This document shows, piece after piece, positions 1 through 5,491 of a DNA stretch of 6,386 nt. The stretch is from the NCBI GenBank assembly GCA_041640715.1, contig JBEPZU010000031.1, positions 1 through 6,386 on the forward strand, in the 5' to 3' direction. This DNA is from DSFO01 sp041640715. GTDB taxonomy: Archaea; Thermoproteota; Thermoprotei; Gearchaeales; Gearchaeaceae. A program made the position numbers and the translations under genes. Numbering within the stretch: the first letter of the stretch is position 1; every line of letters begins with the position of its first letter. A model generated the notes under the pieces. The model saw nothing but the letters and a program-made list of their open reading frames with translations. It ran no database searches and had not been told where the DNA came from.

Positions 1-8
1 TGGGAAAA

Positions 9-80
9 GCCGGGGTAGCATAGTGGTCATGCGGCGGCCTGCAGAGCCGTTTCACGGGGGTTCGAATCCCTCCCCCGGCT
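9..80 (+). tRNA. tRNA-Cys (anticodon GCA)
   Basis: A complete 72-base cloverleaf can be folded by hand. The acceptor stem is GCCGGGG (9-15) with CCCCGGC (73-79). The D stem pairs 18-21 with 29-32. The anticodon stem pairs 34-38 with 46-50 and has one G-T pair. The anticodon GCA lies at 41-43, and the T stem pairs 56-60 with 68-72 around the loop TTCGAAT. The discriminator base at 80 is T (U73), the known identity base for cysteine tRNAs. The 3' CCA is not encoded, so it must be added by CCA-adding enzyme. There is no intron in the anticodon loop. Its promoter lies outside the window. Confidence 0.97.
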
Positions 81-88
81 TAATATAA
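80..88 (+). promoter_or_regulatory. TATA box of the sugar kinase gene
   Basis: TTAATATAA is centred about 25 bases before the ATG at 110. That is where an archaeal TATA box lies if transcription begins at or next to the start codon, so the mRNA is probably leaderless. The first base of the box is the last base of the tRNA, so any upstream BRE element would lie inside the tRNA acceptor and T arm. Confidence 0.6.
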
Positions 89-104
89 GTAGGAAAAACA
101 TAGG

Positions 105-109
105 TTTTT
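105..109 (+). terminator. Possible T-run terminator of tRNA-Cys
   Basis: Five consecutive T residues lie 25 bases after the tRNA and directly before the kinase ATG. It is the only T-run of this length between the two genes, and archaeal RNA polymerase often stops on oligo-T. Five T's is a weak signal, so the role is tentative. Confidence 0.3.
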
Positions 110-1054
110 ATGAAATATTTTTTAGGAGTAGACGGAGGAGCTACTAAAACTGAAGCGATAGTAGTAGATGAGGAAGTAGAAAGAATAGGCATAGGCTTCG
201 CAGGACCTTCTAATTATCAAACGATAGGCCTGCAAAGGGCTTCTAAGAATATAGCTAAAGCGATATTGGAAGCTTGTAACATGCTTAAAATAAAATGCCC
301 TTTAGATTCTGCATGCATAGCCTTAGCAGGTTTAAACAGCAAATTAGATTATGAAATACTTATCCAAGAATTATCCAAATTGGATCTTTATGTTAAATTT
401 AGATTGATCCATGACGGTCAAGCAGCACTCCATGCTAATACAAAAGGTAAGAAGGGGATAGTTGTGATCTTAGGCACAGGCTCCTTAGTAGCAGGTTATG
501 ATGATGAAGGGAAATACGTTAGAGCATGTAATTGGGGGCATCTATTAGGCGATGAAGGAAGCGCTTATAGAATAGCTATTAAAACCTTGGCTAGGATACT
601 CAGAGGCTATGATTGTAGAGCAAGCAGATTAAACATCGAGGAGAAAATCCTAAAAGTATTAGGCATAGAAGATCCCAGCGAAATAACCACCCTAGTTAAT
701 ACCAAGCTTAACAATGAAGACATAGCTAAACTTGCGCCTTTTATTATAGAGAATGCCAATGAAGAAGTAATAGAAATACTCAAAGAGGAAGCAATAGCGA
801 TAAGCGAGTGTGTTAAAACAATTCATGATAAAGTTAAAAGCAGAGAAATATTCTTAACAGGCGGGCTGACCATGGGAAAACACACCAAGCTTTATATAAA
901 CATCGTAAAAGAAGAAATCCTCAAGAGGGTAAGTGGAGCTAAAATCAAGGTTTCCAATCTTAAGCCCGTAATAGGTTCTTTGATGATCGCATTCGAGGAA
1001 GAAAATATGAAACTAGAAAACAAAAAAATTATGAAAATAGCTAAAGTCTTCTAA
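110..1054 (+). CDS. BadF/BcrA-family sugar kinase (hexokinase / N-acetylglucosamine kinase-like)
   Basis: Predicted cytosolic ATP-dependent kinase of 314 residues, phosphorylating glucose, N-acetylglucosamine or a related sugar. The ASKHA-fold motifs are in order. The phosphate-1 loop is DGGATKT (8-14). The sugar-side GPSNYQ segment is at 32-37. HDG (101-103) holds the likely catalytic base Asp102. The phosphate-2 loop is GTGS (122-125), WGHLLGDEGSAY is at 142-153, and the adenosine-site TGG is at 250-252. Layout and length match the archaeal hexokinase described from Sulfolobus tokodaii (about 300 residues). The start is supported by the TATA box 25 bases upstream and by the motif beginning at residue 8. 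It stands alone on the plus strand between a tRNA and a convergent gene. Its last 14 bases overlap the end of the gene on the other strand. The exact sugar cannot be read from sequence, since GlcNAc kinase and broad hexokinase share these motifs. BadG-type dehydratase activators are less likely, as their cluster-binding cysteines and partner genes are not seen. Confidence 0.85.
   Translation: MKYFLGVDGGATKTEAIVVDEEVERIGIGFAGPSNYQTIGLQRASKNIAKAILEACNMLKIKCPLDSACIALAGLNSKLDYEILIQELSKLDLYVKFRLIHDGQAALHANTKGKKGIVVILGTGSLVAGYDDEGKYVRACNWGHLLGDEGSAYRIAIKTLARILRGYDCRASRLNIEEKILKVLGIEDPSEITTLVNTKLNNEDIAKLAPFIIENANEEVIEILKEEAIAISECVKTIHDKVKSREIFLTGGLTMGKHTKLYINIVKEEILKRVSGAKIKVSNLKPVIGSLMIAFEEENMKLENKKIMKIAKVF
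1015..1030 (-). terminator. Oligo-T terminator after the surface propeller gene
   Basis: On the minus strand, seven T's followed by G and four T's begin 12 bases after the stop codon at 1041. No hairpin is needed for archaeal T-run termination. The site lies antisense inside the last codons of the sugar kinase, where the plus strand reads as Lys-rich AAA codons. It is a plausible end for the protease-propeller transcript. Confidence 0.45.
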
Positions 1055-2609
1055 TCAATAAGGCTATTCCTATTCCTAACAAGAGAGCAAATAGCAAAGT
1101 ACCTAGAACTATAGGATCCATGATATTAAAAGTAGGTTTTGAAACAGTACTAGTAAGCGTAGATGTTCTTGTTGTAGATTGCTCTACGAAAGTAGTCTCA
1201 GTAGATAAATCTTCTTGTGTTACCGTTATTGTGTCTGTAGTAGAGATCGTGTGATATATAGTAGTTGTATTGTAATAACGTGTAACAGTAATCGTTGTAC
1301 CTATTCTTGCAGTTCTAGTAATAGTTTGTGAAGAATTAGGATCTAGTTGAAGTATAACTACATCACCTTCTGTTAATGGATAATTTTCGCTCGTCACATT
1401 TGCATTGGCATAATATATATCTTGGTTGATGTTTGTGACTTCAATGTCAGTAGCAGCAATATTGAGATCTCTCAAAGGATATATGATAGATAAGAACAAA
1501 TCATCGACTGGCAAAGAGAGATCCTTGTTAGTCTTGAGGATGAATACATCCTTATCAAGATGATCTCCTAGGAATACGTCATAAACAAGAACTTGAGAAG
1601 ATGCCTTGAATACTGTATTTATGGGTTTGCTTATTACATAAGAGCCTAATAGAGAGCCATATTCGTCGAGCTTCAATATAAAGGCTTTTTCATTCAAGCT
1701 TATTACTCTACCTACCGCTACGAAACCTCCGCTGAACTTAGATAGGTGATATAGTTTGATATTAGATTCTTCGCTGAAAACTTTAGGAGTATGTACTACA
1801 CCATTCTTATCGACAAAAAACATAAAAGCTGAACTACCAGTGTTGCCTACTATGAAATATTTAGATTCAATGTTAATACTAGCGAATACGCCTCCAGATA
1901 GTTCTATTTGAATTAACTTAGACCATTTCAAATTACCGTTGGTAGCGAGGTTTACCAACAAAAGGCCATTCGTAGGACCTTCTTCTCTAGCTAATATTAA
2001 GTATTCATCCCCTAAAACAGCTATTAAATCTTCTGGATATTCATTCCAGTTAGTTCCAAATATTTTGTACCATAACAACCCTCCATTAGGATCTAGGTAG
2101 AGCAACACCAGATCGTAACCTCTTCCTGCTATCTTAGAAGAACCCAATACTAAATAATTCCCTTTGTAATCTAGAACTATTTTCTTAGGAATAACATCAA
2201 GGCCTATGAAGAAAGTCTTTGACCAAACTACTTCACTACCAGAGATTTTGAATATTAAACCATAATTAGCACACTTACACAAAGTCTCAGATGAAGCCAA
2301 TATAACATCGTAATTTCCATCCTTGACAGAGGAAACCGCTTTGATCTTGCCGGTTTCAGAGCTGAAAGAATAGCTATATTCTGAGACACCGTTATCTGCG
2401 ATTCTATGAATAATTACAGACTCTTCACTATTAAGAACCAAGTCTAAAGAACCGTTATTCCCAACATTTAACGAAACGCTTTCAATATCGCTGTTACCTT
2501 TCAGTACTTTGTAATAATAAACTAATTTGAAATCGCTCGCGCTATTGCTCTGAACAAATAACAAAACGAAGATCAAGAAAACCGAAAGGAAGAATATTTG
2601 CTTCTTCAT
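1041..2609 (-). CDS. Secreted, C-terminally anchored beta-propeller-like repeat protein of unknown function
   Basis: I do not recognise a named family. The 522-residue product begins with a signal peptide (Lys2-Lys3, hydrophobic 5-19, likely cleavage near 23-25). Residues about 60-365 hold blade-like repeats spaced 45-52 residues apart. Each is a hydrophobic strand, then a polar turn such as DPNG, ATNG or DKNG, then a second strand often ending Trp-x-Lys. This is the pattern of archaeal beta-propeller repeats. A Thr-rich stalk follows (about 428-490, with ITVTRYY and ITVTQ), then a transmembrane helix (about 498-519) and the basic tail RRL. Sequons N404, N425 and N447 fit an exported, glycosylated protein. 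The frame is open upstream to 2687, but the start at 2609 is preferred. It follows GGTGA by 7 bases, leads straight into the signal peptide and makes an ATGA overlap with the protease stop. An ATG at 2615 is possible but sits too close to that site. The gene is probably translated by coupling with the protease and may act as its partner or receptor. Confidence 0.75.
   Translation of the reverse strand: MKKQIFFLSVFLIFVLLFVQSNSASDFKLVYYYKVLKGNSDIESVSLNVGNNGSLDLVLNSEESVIIHRIADNGVSEYSYSFSSETGKIKAVSSVKDGNYDVILASSETLCKCANYGLIFKISGSEVVWSKTFFIGLDVIPKKIVLDYKGNYLVLGSSKIAGRGYDLVLLYLDPNGGLLWYKIFGTNWNEYPEDLIAVLGDEYLILAREEGPTNGLLLVNLATNGNLKWSKLIQIELSGGVFASINIESKYFIVGNTGSSAFMFFVDKNGVVHTPKVFSEESNIKLYHLSKFSGGFVAVGRVISLNEKAFILKLDEYGSLLGSYVISKPINTVFKASSQVLVYDVFLGDHLDKDVFILKTNKDLSLPVDDLFLSIIYPLRDLNIAATDIEVTNINQDIYYANANVTSENYPLTEGDVVILQLDPNSSQTITRTARIGTTITVTRYYNTTTIYHTISTTDTITVTQEDLSTETTFVEQSTTRTSTLTSTVSKPTFNIMDPIVLGTLLFALLLGIGIALLIRRL
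1527..2417 (-). repeat. Seven degenerate blade-like protein repeats
   Basis: Within the surface protein, related segments begin near residues 65, 117, 167, 216, 262, 309 and 354. Examples are LVLLYLDPNGGLLWYKIFG at 168-186, LLLVNLATNGNLKWSK at 216-231, FMFFVDKNGVV at 262-272 and FILKLDEYGSL at 310-320. The even spacing of 45-52 residues and the count of seven suggest a seven-bladed propeller. The first and last copies are weak. The count was made by eye, without profile alignment. Confidence 0.55.
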
Positions 2610-4054
2610 CTCCATCTCACCCCTATTGTACCTACTATAACACCTACTATTAAAGTAGCTGTGAAGGCTAGTACTAGCGTATACCAATCAAAAATGGCAA
2701 TTTCTTGTTCTGCTGAAGCAATTATTACTCTTTCACGGACAATTGTATTCGTAATTGTCGATGTGGCTGAAGTAGTGAAAGTAAAGGGCTCAAAAACAGT
2801 TTGGGTTACGGTAACTGTTGCGTTCTTACCTATTAACGTTACTTTTTCTTCAGGAGGTAAATATTGGGTCACAGTAGTAGTAGCTATAAGACCAGCTTTA
2901 ACCATCATGACCGCTCTATCAGCTCTTATTCTTCCGTAACCTGCATAAATATCAAAACCTGGAGGTGGATAATCATCAGCAGTCTCATGTAAAATGCTCC
3001 TGACTTCTTCTGGATCTAACAGGGGAGCATTAGCCAGAGCTCTAACGGTCTGCATTAAAGCAACCGTACCAGTGACATGAGGAGCGGCCATGCTAGTACC
3101 ACTTGCTGTTCCATATAGGCCTCCAGGTACCGTGGATAAAACTTCTTCCCCAGGAGCGGCTACATCTACTGAAGGGCCACAGCTGCTAAAAGAAGCTATA
3201 TTATCCGCTATAGTAGTTGCGGCTACCGCTATAGTCGTAGGATATCTAGCTGGTGCTGCTACACTATCCCCATTAGGACAGCCCGCATTACCAGCTGAAG
3301 CCACAGATACTACACCTCTCTGGTATGCATTGTTTATAGCCTCTTCCATCGCTGGATAATTACCAAATCCTCCAAAGCTCATATTCATCACTTCTGCATC
3401 ATCATCTGTGCCTTCTATTCCATCAGGTCCTTGAACTGCCAGCTCTATCCCTTGGACTATATCAGATATAGGGCAACTTCCACCTGGACAAACTAAAATA
3501 GCATAGATAGTAACCTCAGGCGCTACGCCAGCTACGCCTGCATTATTAAGTAAAGCAGCTACGATTCCTGCAACATGCGTACCATGAAAAGTTGTATCAG
3601 GACAAGCTGAAGGAAAGCCTGGATCTGCGGAAGGAGTCCAAGCTATGTTGGCTGCTAAGTCGGGATGCGTACAGTCTATTCCTGTATCTAGAATAGCCGC
3701 TTGAATTTTGCTATGATGACCATAGGTACCTCCTATAACCCATGCATCTGGAGCACGAATTTGCTGTAAGTTCCATTGTATCTCTTGGAGTACATTTAAT
3801 TTTTCATCAATCTGGATGTATTTTATTTTGCTATTTTGACTAAGTCTTTCAATGTCACTAGGTTTCATTAAACCATGTATACCTGGTATTATTTTGAAAA
3901 CCCTTATAACTTGACCGCCATATTGTTGAAATAGTTCGACATCGGGTTCTCCCTTAAATACTGCTATGATGGATATGGGTTCTTCCTGTGCTTTAGCTAT
4001 AGGAGGAATGTATAAAATAGAGACTATAAGTACTGCTAAAATTAAATAGTTCAT
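2606..4054 (-). CDS. Subtilisin-like serine protease (S8), secreted and membrane-anchored
   Basis: Extracellular endoprotease precursor of 482 residues. A signal peptide (1-22) has an AKA cleavage motif at 20-22. An I9-type inhibitory propeptide follows (about 26-90). The catalytic domain (about 93-385) has the full triad: Asp123 in LDTGID, His157 in HGTHVAG and Ser321 in GTSMAAP, with oxyanion Asn256 in SAGNAG. The segment GPDGIEGTDDDAEV (209-222) matches the place of the calcium-binding insertion in Thermococcus subtilisin but looks shorter. Six cysteines (128, 151, 189, 194, 259, 292) lie in the mature domain and probably form disulfides. A Thr/Val-rich stalk (about 391-440, with TTTVTQ and TVTVTQ) leads to a transmembrane helix (about 458-478) and the tail VRWR, which should hold the enzyme on the outer face of the membrane. 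A TATA box lies 24-25 bases before the start, so the mRNA is probably leaderless. The stop overlaps the next gene by ATGA. Likely roles are peptide scavenging or surface-protein processing; the substrate is unknown. Confidence 0.93.
   Translation of the reverse strand: MNYLILAVLIVSILYIPPIAKAQEEPISIIAVFKGEPDVELFQQYGGQVIRVFKIIPGIHGLMKPSDIERLSQNSKIKYIQIDEKLNVLQEIQWNLQQIRAPDAWVIGGTYGHHSKIQAAILDTGIDCTHPDLAANIAWTPSADPGFPSACPDTTFHGTHVAGIVAALLNNAGVAGVAPEVTIYAILVCPGGSCPISDIVQGIELAVQGPDGIEGTDDDAEVMNMSFGGFGNYPAMEEAINNAYQRGVVSVASAGNAGCPNGDSVAAPARYPTTIAVAATTIADNIASFSSCGPSVDVAAPGEEVLSTVPGGLYGTASGTSMAAPHVTGTVALMQTVRALANAPLLDPEEVRSILHETADDYPPPGFDIYAGYGRIRADRAVMMVKAGLIATTTVTQYLPPEEKVTLIGKNATVTVTQTVFEPFTFTTSATSTITNTIVRERVIIASAEQEIAIFDWYTLVLAFTATLIVGVIVGTIGVRWR
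2616..2623 (-). promoter_or_regulatory. Shine-Dalgarno site for the propeller gene
   Basis: GGGGTGAG contains GGTGA, complementary to the 3' end of archaeal 16S rRNA (CACCUC). It lies 7 bases before the ATG at 2609 but only 1 base before the ATG at 2615. This decides the start in favour of 2609. The site is inside the last codons of the protease gene, as expected for an internal gene of an operon. Confidence 0.65.
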
Positions 4055-4074
4055 TAAACAACAATATTTTAGTC

Positions 4075-4082
4075 ATTTAAAT
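4075..4082 (-). promoter_or_regulatory. TATA box of the protease-propeller operon
   Basis: ATTTAAAT, preceded on the minus strand by a run of A's that fits a BRE, is centred 24-25 bases before the protease ATG at 4054. It sits in the 37-base gap after the phosphoesterase gene. This marks a separate transcription unit, probably leaderless. No clear oligo-T terminator separates it from the gene upstream, so some read-through is possible. Confidence 0.6.
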
Positions 4083-4091
4083 TTTTTTGCC

Positions 4092-4844
4092 TTAAAATAA
4101 GCTAGCTTTTTTAAGAGTTATTATTTTGCCATAATCTATTGATACTTCCTTTGCAATTATTTCATTTTGCTCAGTTATGTCTATCAAATTGAATGAAAAT
4201 CCGAACTTACCCCTAGTCCTTCTGCATGAAAAAGTTCCTGCATTGACTAAAAGTATTCCCTCTACCTTTATTGCATTTCTAACATGTCTATGGCCCATTA
4301 GAACAAGGCTGACCTTCTTCTTTATAATCAAGTCGATTACATCGCCGGCATCTTCTAATACATTAACTTCCCTACCAGCAAAAGGAACAGGTACAAGATG
4401 GTGATGGAAAACTAAGATTTTTATTTTATTATCAGAGAGCGTCTTCGAAATCCATTCCAACCTCCTCCTTCCTAGTCTACCTTCATCTCTATCTGGCTGA
4501 CCACTGTTTATTATTAAGAATTGGAAATCGCCTATTACTAACTCGTAATCCAGCTTGCCTATGAATTCATCGAAAAGCACATTTCCATAATTCTTTTGAT
4601 CGTGATTACCTGCAGTCACTATTACCTTTTGATCGAATTCTGAAAGTTTATCCAAGGCGAGCTTGTATTCTGATAAAATACCGTTATCCGTCAAATCTCC
4701 TGAATGAATTATTATATTAGGCTTGGGCTCTAATTCTCTTAACAACTTGACTCCTTCTCTAAAAGCACTAGGCAGAAATTGACCGAAATCGCTTATATGA
4801 GTATCAGAGATATGTGCTATCCTGAATTTTATTTCTGGATCCAT
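4092..4844 (-). CDS. Calcineurin-like metallophosphoesterase (Icc/CpdA type)
   Basis: Cytosolic dinuclear-metal phosphoesterase of 250 residues with no signal peptide. All metal-binding motifs are present in order: DTH (Asp14, His16), GDLTD (Asp50), GNHD (Asn80, His81, Asp82), the HHH cluster at 147-149 and GHRH (His185, His187). This is the pattern of the Icc/CpdA branch, whose members hydrolyse cyclic nucleotides or other phosphodiesters. The actual substrate here is unknown, and Mre11 or Ser/Thr phosphatase identity is unlikely given the small size. The start at 4844 lies 3 bases after the PfpI stop, and DTH falls at the expected distance from the N-terminus. No strong Shine-Dalgarno site is visible, so translation probably depends on the gene in front. 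The C-terminal portion after residue 205 (FSCRRTRGKFGFS) is a strand-rich end typical of the family. Confidence 0.88.
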   Translation of the reverse strand: MDPEIKFRIAHISDTHISDFGQFLPSAFREGVKLLRELEPKPNIIIHSGDLTDNGILSEYKLALDKLSEFDQKVIVTAGNHDQKNYGNVLFDEFIGKLDYELVIGDFQFLIINSGQPDRDEGRLGRRRLEWISKTLSDNKIKILVFHHHLVPVPFAGREVNVLEDAGDVIDLIIKKKVSLVLMGHRHVRNAIKVEGILLVNAGTFSCRRTRGKFGFSFNLIDITEQNEIIAKEVSIDYGKIITLKKASLF

Positions 4845-4847
4845 GAT

Positions 4848-5351
4848 TCATTTTTTCAAGATTTTTATGAGCTCTCTTGTAAAATATGGGAGATCACCAG
4901 GGTGTCTGGACGTTATCAAATTACCTTCAACATAGACTTCAGCATTAACGTACTCACCTCCCGCTTCGATTATTTCTTTCGAAACTTCAAACCAAGCAGT
5001 CAATTTCTTACCCTTCACAACGCCTGCAGAGATCAAAACCTGAGGACCATGGCATATCGCAGCTATAGGCTTGGATTTCTCAGCGAAATGCCTAACTATG
5101 CGCTGAACCTCTGGATCATTCCTTATGTTAGCTGGAGATTTACCACCAGGTATCACTAACGCATCATACTTCTCAGGCTCTACTTCTTTGAATGTTAAAT
5201 TAGGCTCAAAGCTGTACCCCCTTTTCCCTGATATCTTAGTTCTACTCCTTCCAGCTACGGTTACCTTAAAGCCTTCTTCTATTAATCTGTAGTAAGGATA
5301 GAAGAATTCCAAATCTTCAAATCCTTCTCCTAGCAAGAATAAAACTTCCAT
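4848..5351 (-). CDS. pfpI: PfpI/DJ-1 family protein (intracellular protease I / deglycase-like)
   Basis: A 167-residue cytosolic protein, the same length as Pyrococcus PfpI (PH1704, 166 residues) and collinear with it. The nucleophile-elbow motif AICHGPQVL places Cys100 and His101 at the same numbers as in PH1704, and Glu12, which lowers the cysteine pKa, is kept in FEDLE. PfpI assembles into hexameric rings and has been assigned peptidase and protein or methylglyoxal deglycase activity. The residue matching PH1704 Glu74, the acidic triad member contributed across the subunit interface, is Ala74 here (GGKSPANIR). Position 120 is Trp rather than Tyr. These changes make classical peptidase chemistry doubtful and favour a deglycase or chaperone-like role, which is inference. 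The gene is first in a two-gene unit with the phosphoesterase 3 bases downstream. A TATA box 24-25 bases before the ATG suggests a leaderless mRNA. Confidence 0.9.
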   Translation of the reverse strand: MEVLFLLGEGFEDLEFFYPYYRLIEEGFKVTVAGRSRTKISGKRGYSFEPNLTFKEVEPEKYDALVIPGGKSPANIRNDPEVQRIVRHFAEKSKPIAAICHGPQVLISAGVVKGKKLTAWFEVSKEIIEAGGEYVNAEVYVEGNLITSRHPGDLPYFTRELIKILKK

Positions 5352-5371
5352 ATCTAAAAAAGGATTGCTTG

Positions 5372-5379
5372 TTTTTAAA
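5372..5379 (-). promoter_or_regulatory. TATA box of the pfpI-phosphoesterase operon
   Basis: TTTAAAAA on the minus strand is centred 24-25 bases before the pfpI ATG at 5351, with an A-rich BRE-like stretch just upstream (near 5383-5390). The spacing equals that seen before the protease and the sugar kinase, so transcription probably starts at the start codon. Confidence 0.6.
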
Positions 5380-5418
5380 GTTACTTTTACAATATCTGAA
5401 TAACTAGGTCAGATTTCT

Positions 5419-5436
5419 ACATTTATCGAAAAATGT
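5419..5436. repeat. 18-base imperfect palindrome, candidate operator
   Basis: ACATTTATCGAAAAATGT reads as an inverted repeat centred on TCGA, with only one mismatched pair (A-A). It lies in the gap between the HAD gene and pfpI, about 40 bases upstream of the pfpI TATA box. That position suits an activator or a distal repressor site. It could instead be a weak hairpin ending the trxB-HAD transcript, although no long T-run follows it. The rest of the gap (5352-5491) holds only the pfpI promoter. Confidence 0.35.
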
Positions 5437-5491
5437 TTTAGCCTTCTCGAAATTGGATTGGGTAAAATATAGCAGCGATTATTTCTTTCAT

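Noticed and set aside
9..110. tRNA-Cys as an integration site for a mobile element
   Set aside because: No integrase gene and no repeat of the tRNA 3' end were seen elsewhere in the window, and the neighbours look like ordinary chromosomal genes.
1101..1340. Possible DNA-level tandem repeat in the Thr-rich stalk region
   Set aside because: The similarity reflects repeated Thr/Val codons with varied third bases. No exact repeat unit was found.
2610..2687. Longer N-terminus for the propeller protein
   Set aside because: It would hide the signal peptide behind 26 hydrophilic residues and overlap the protease by 82 bases. The SD-spaced ATG at 2609 is better.
2598..2939. Plus-strand open frame of 113 codons
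   Set aside because: It lies antisense to the protease C-terminus, where Thr/Val-rich codons read open on the other strand. It has no domain or promoter.
3090..3359. Plus-strand open frame of 89 codons
   Set aside because: It lies antisense to the protease catalytic domain, which has intact motifs in its own frame.
4177..4404. Plus-strand open frame of 75 codons
   Set aside because: A shadow of the phosphoesterase gene, with no recognisable protein features.
4779..5159. Plus-strand open frame of 126 codons
   Set aside because: It spans the junction of two well-supported minus-strand genes, and its composition is unlike a real protein.
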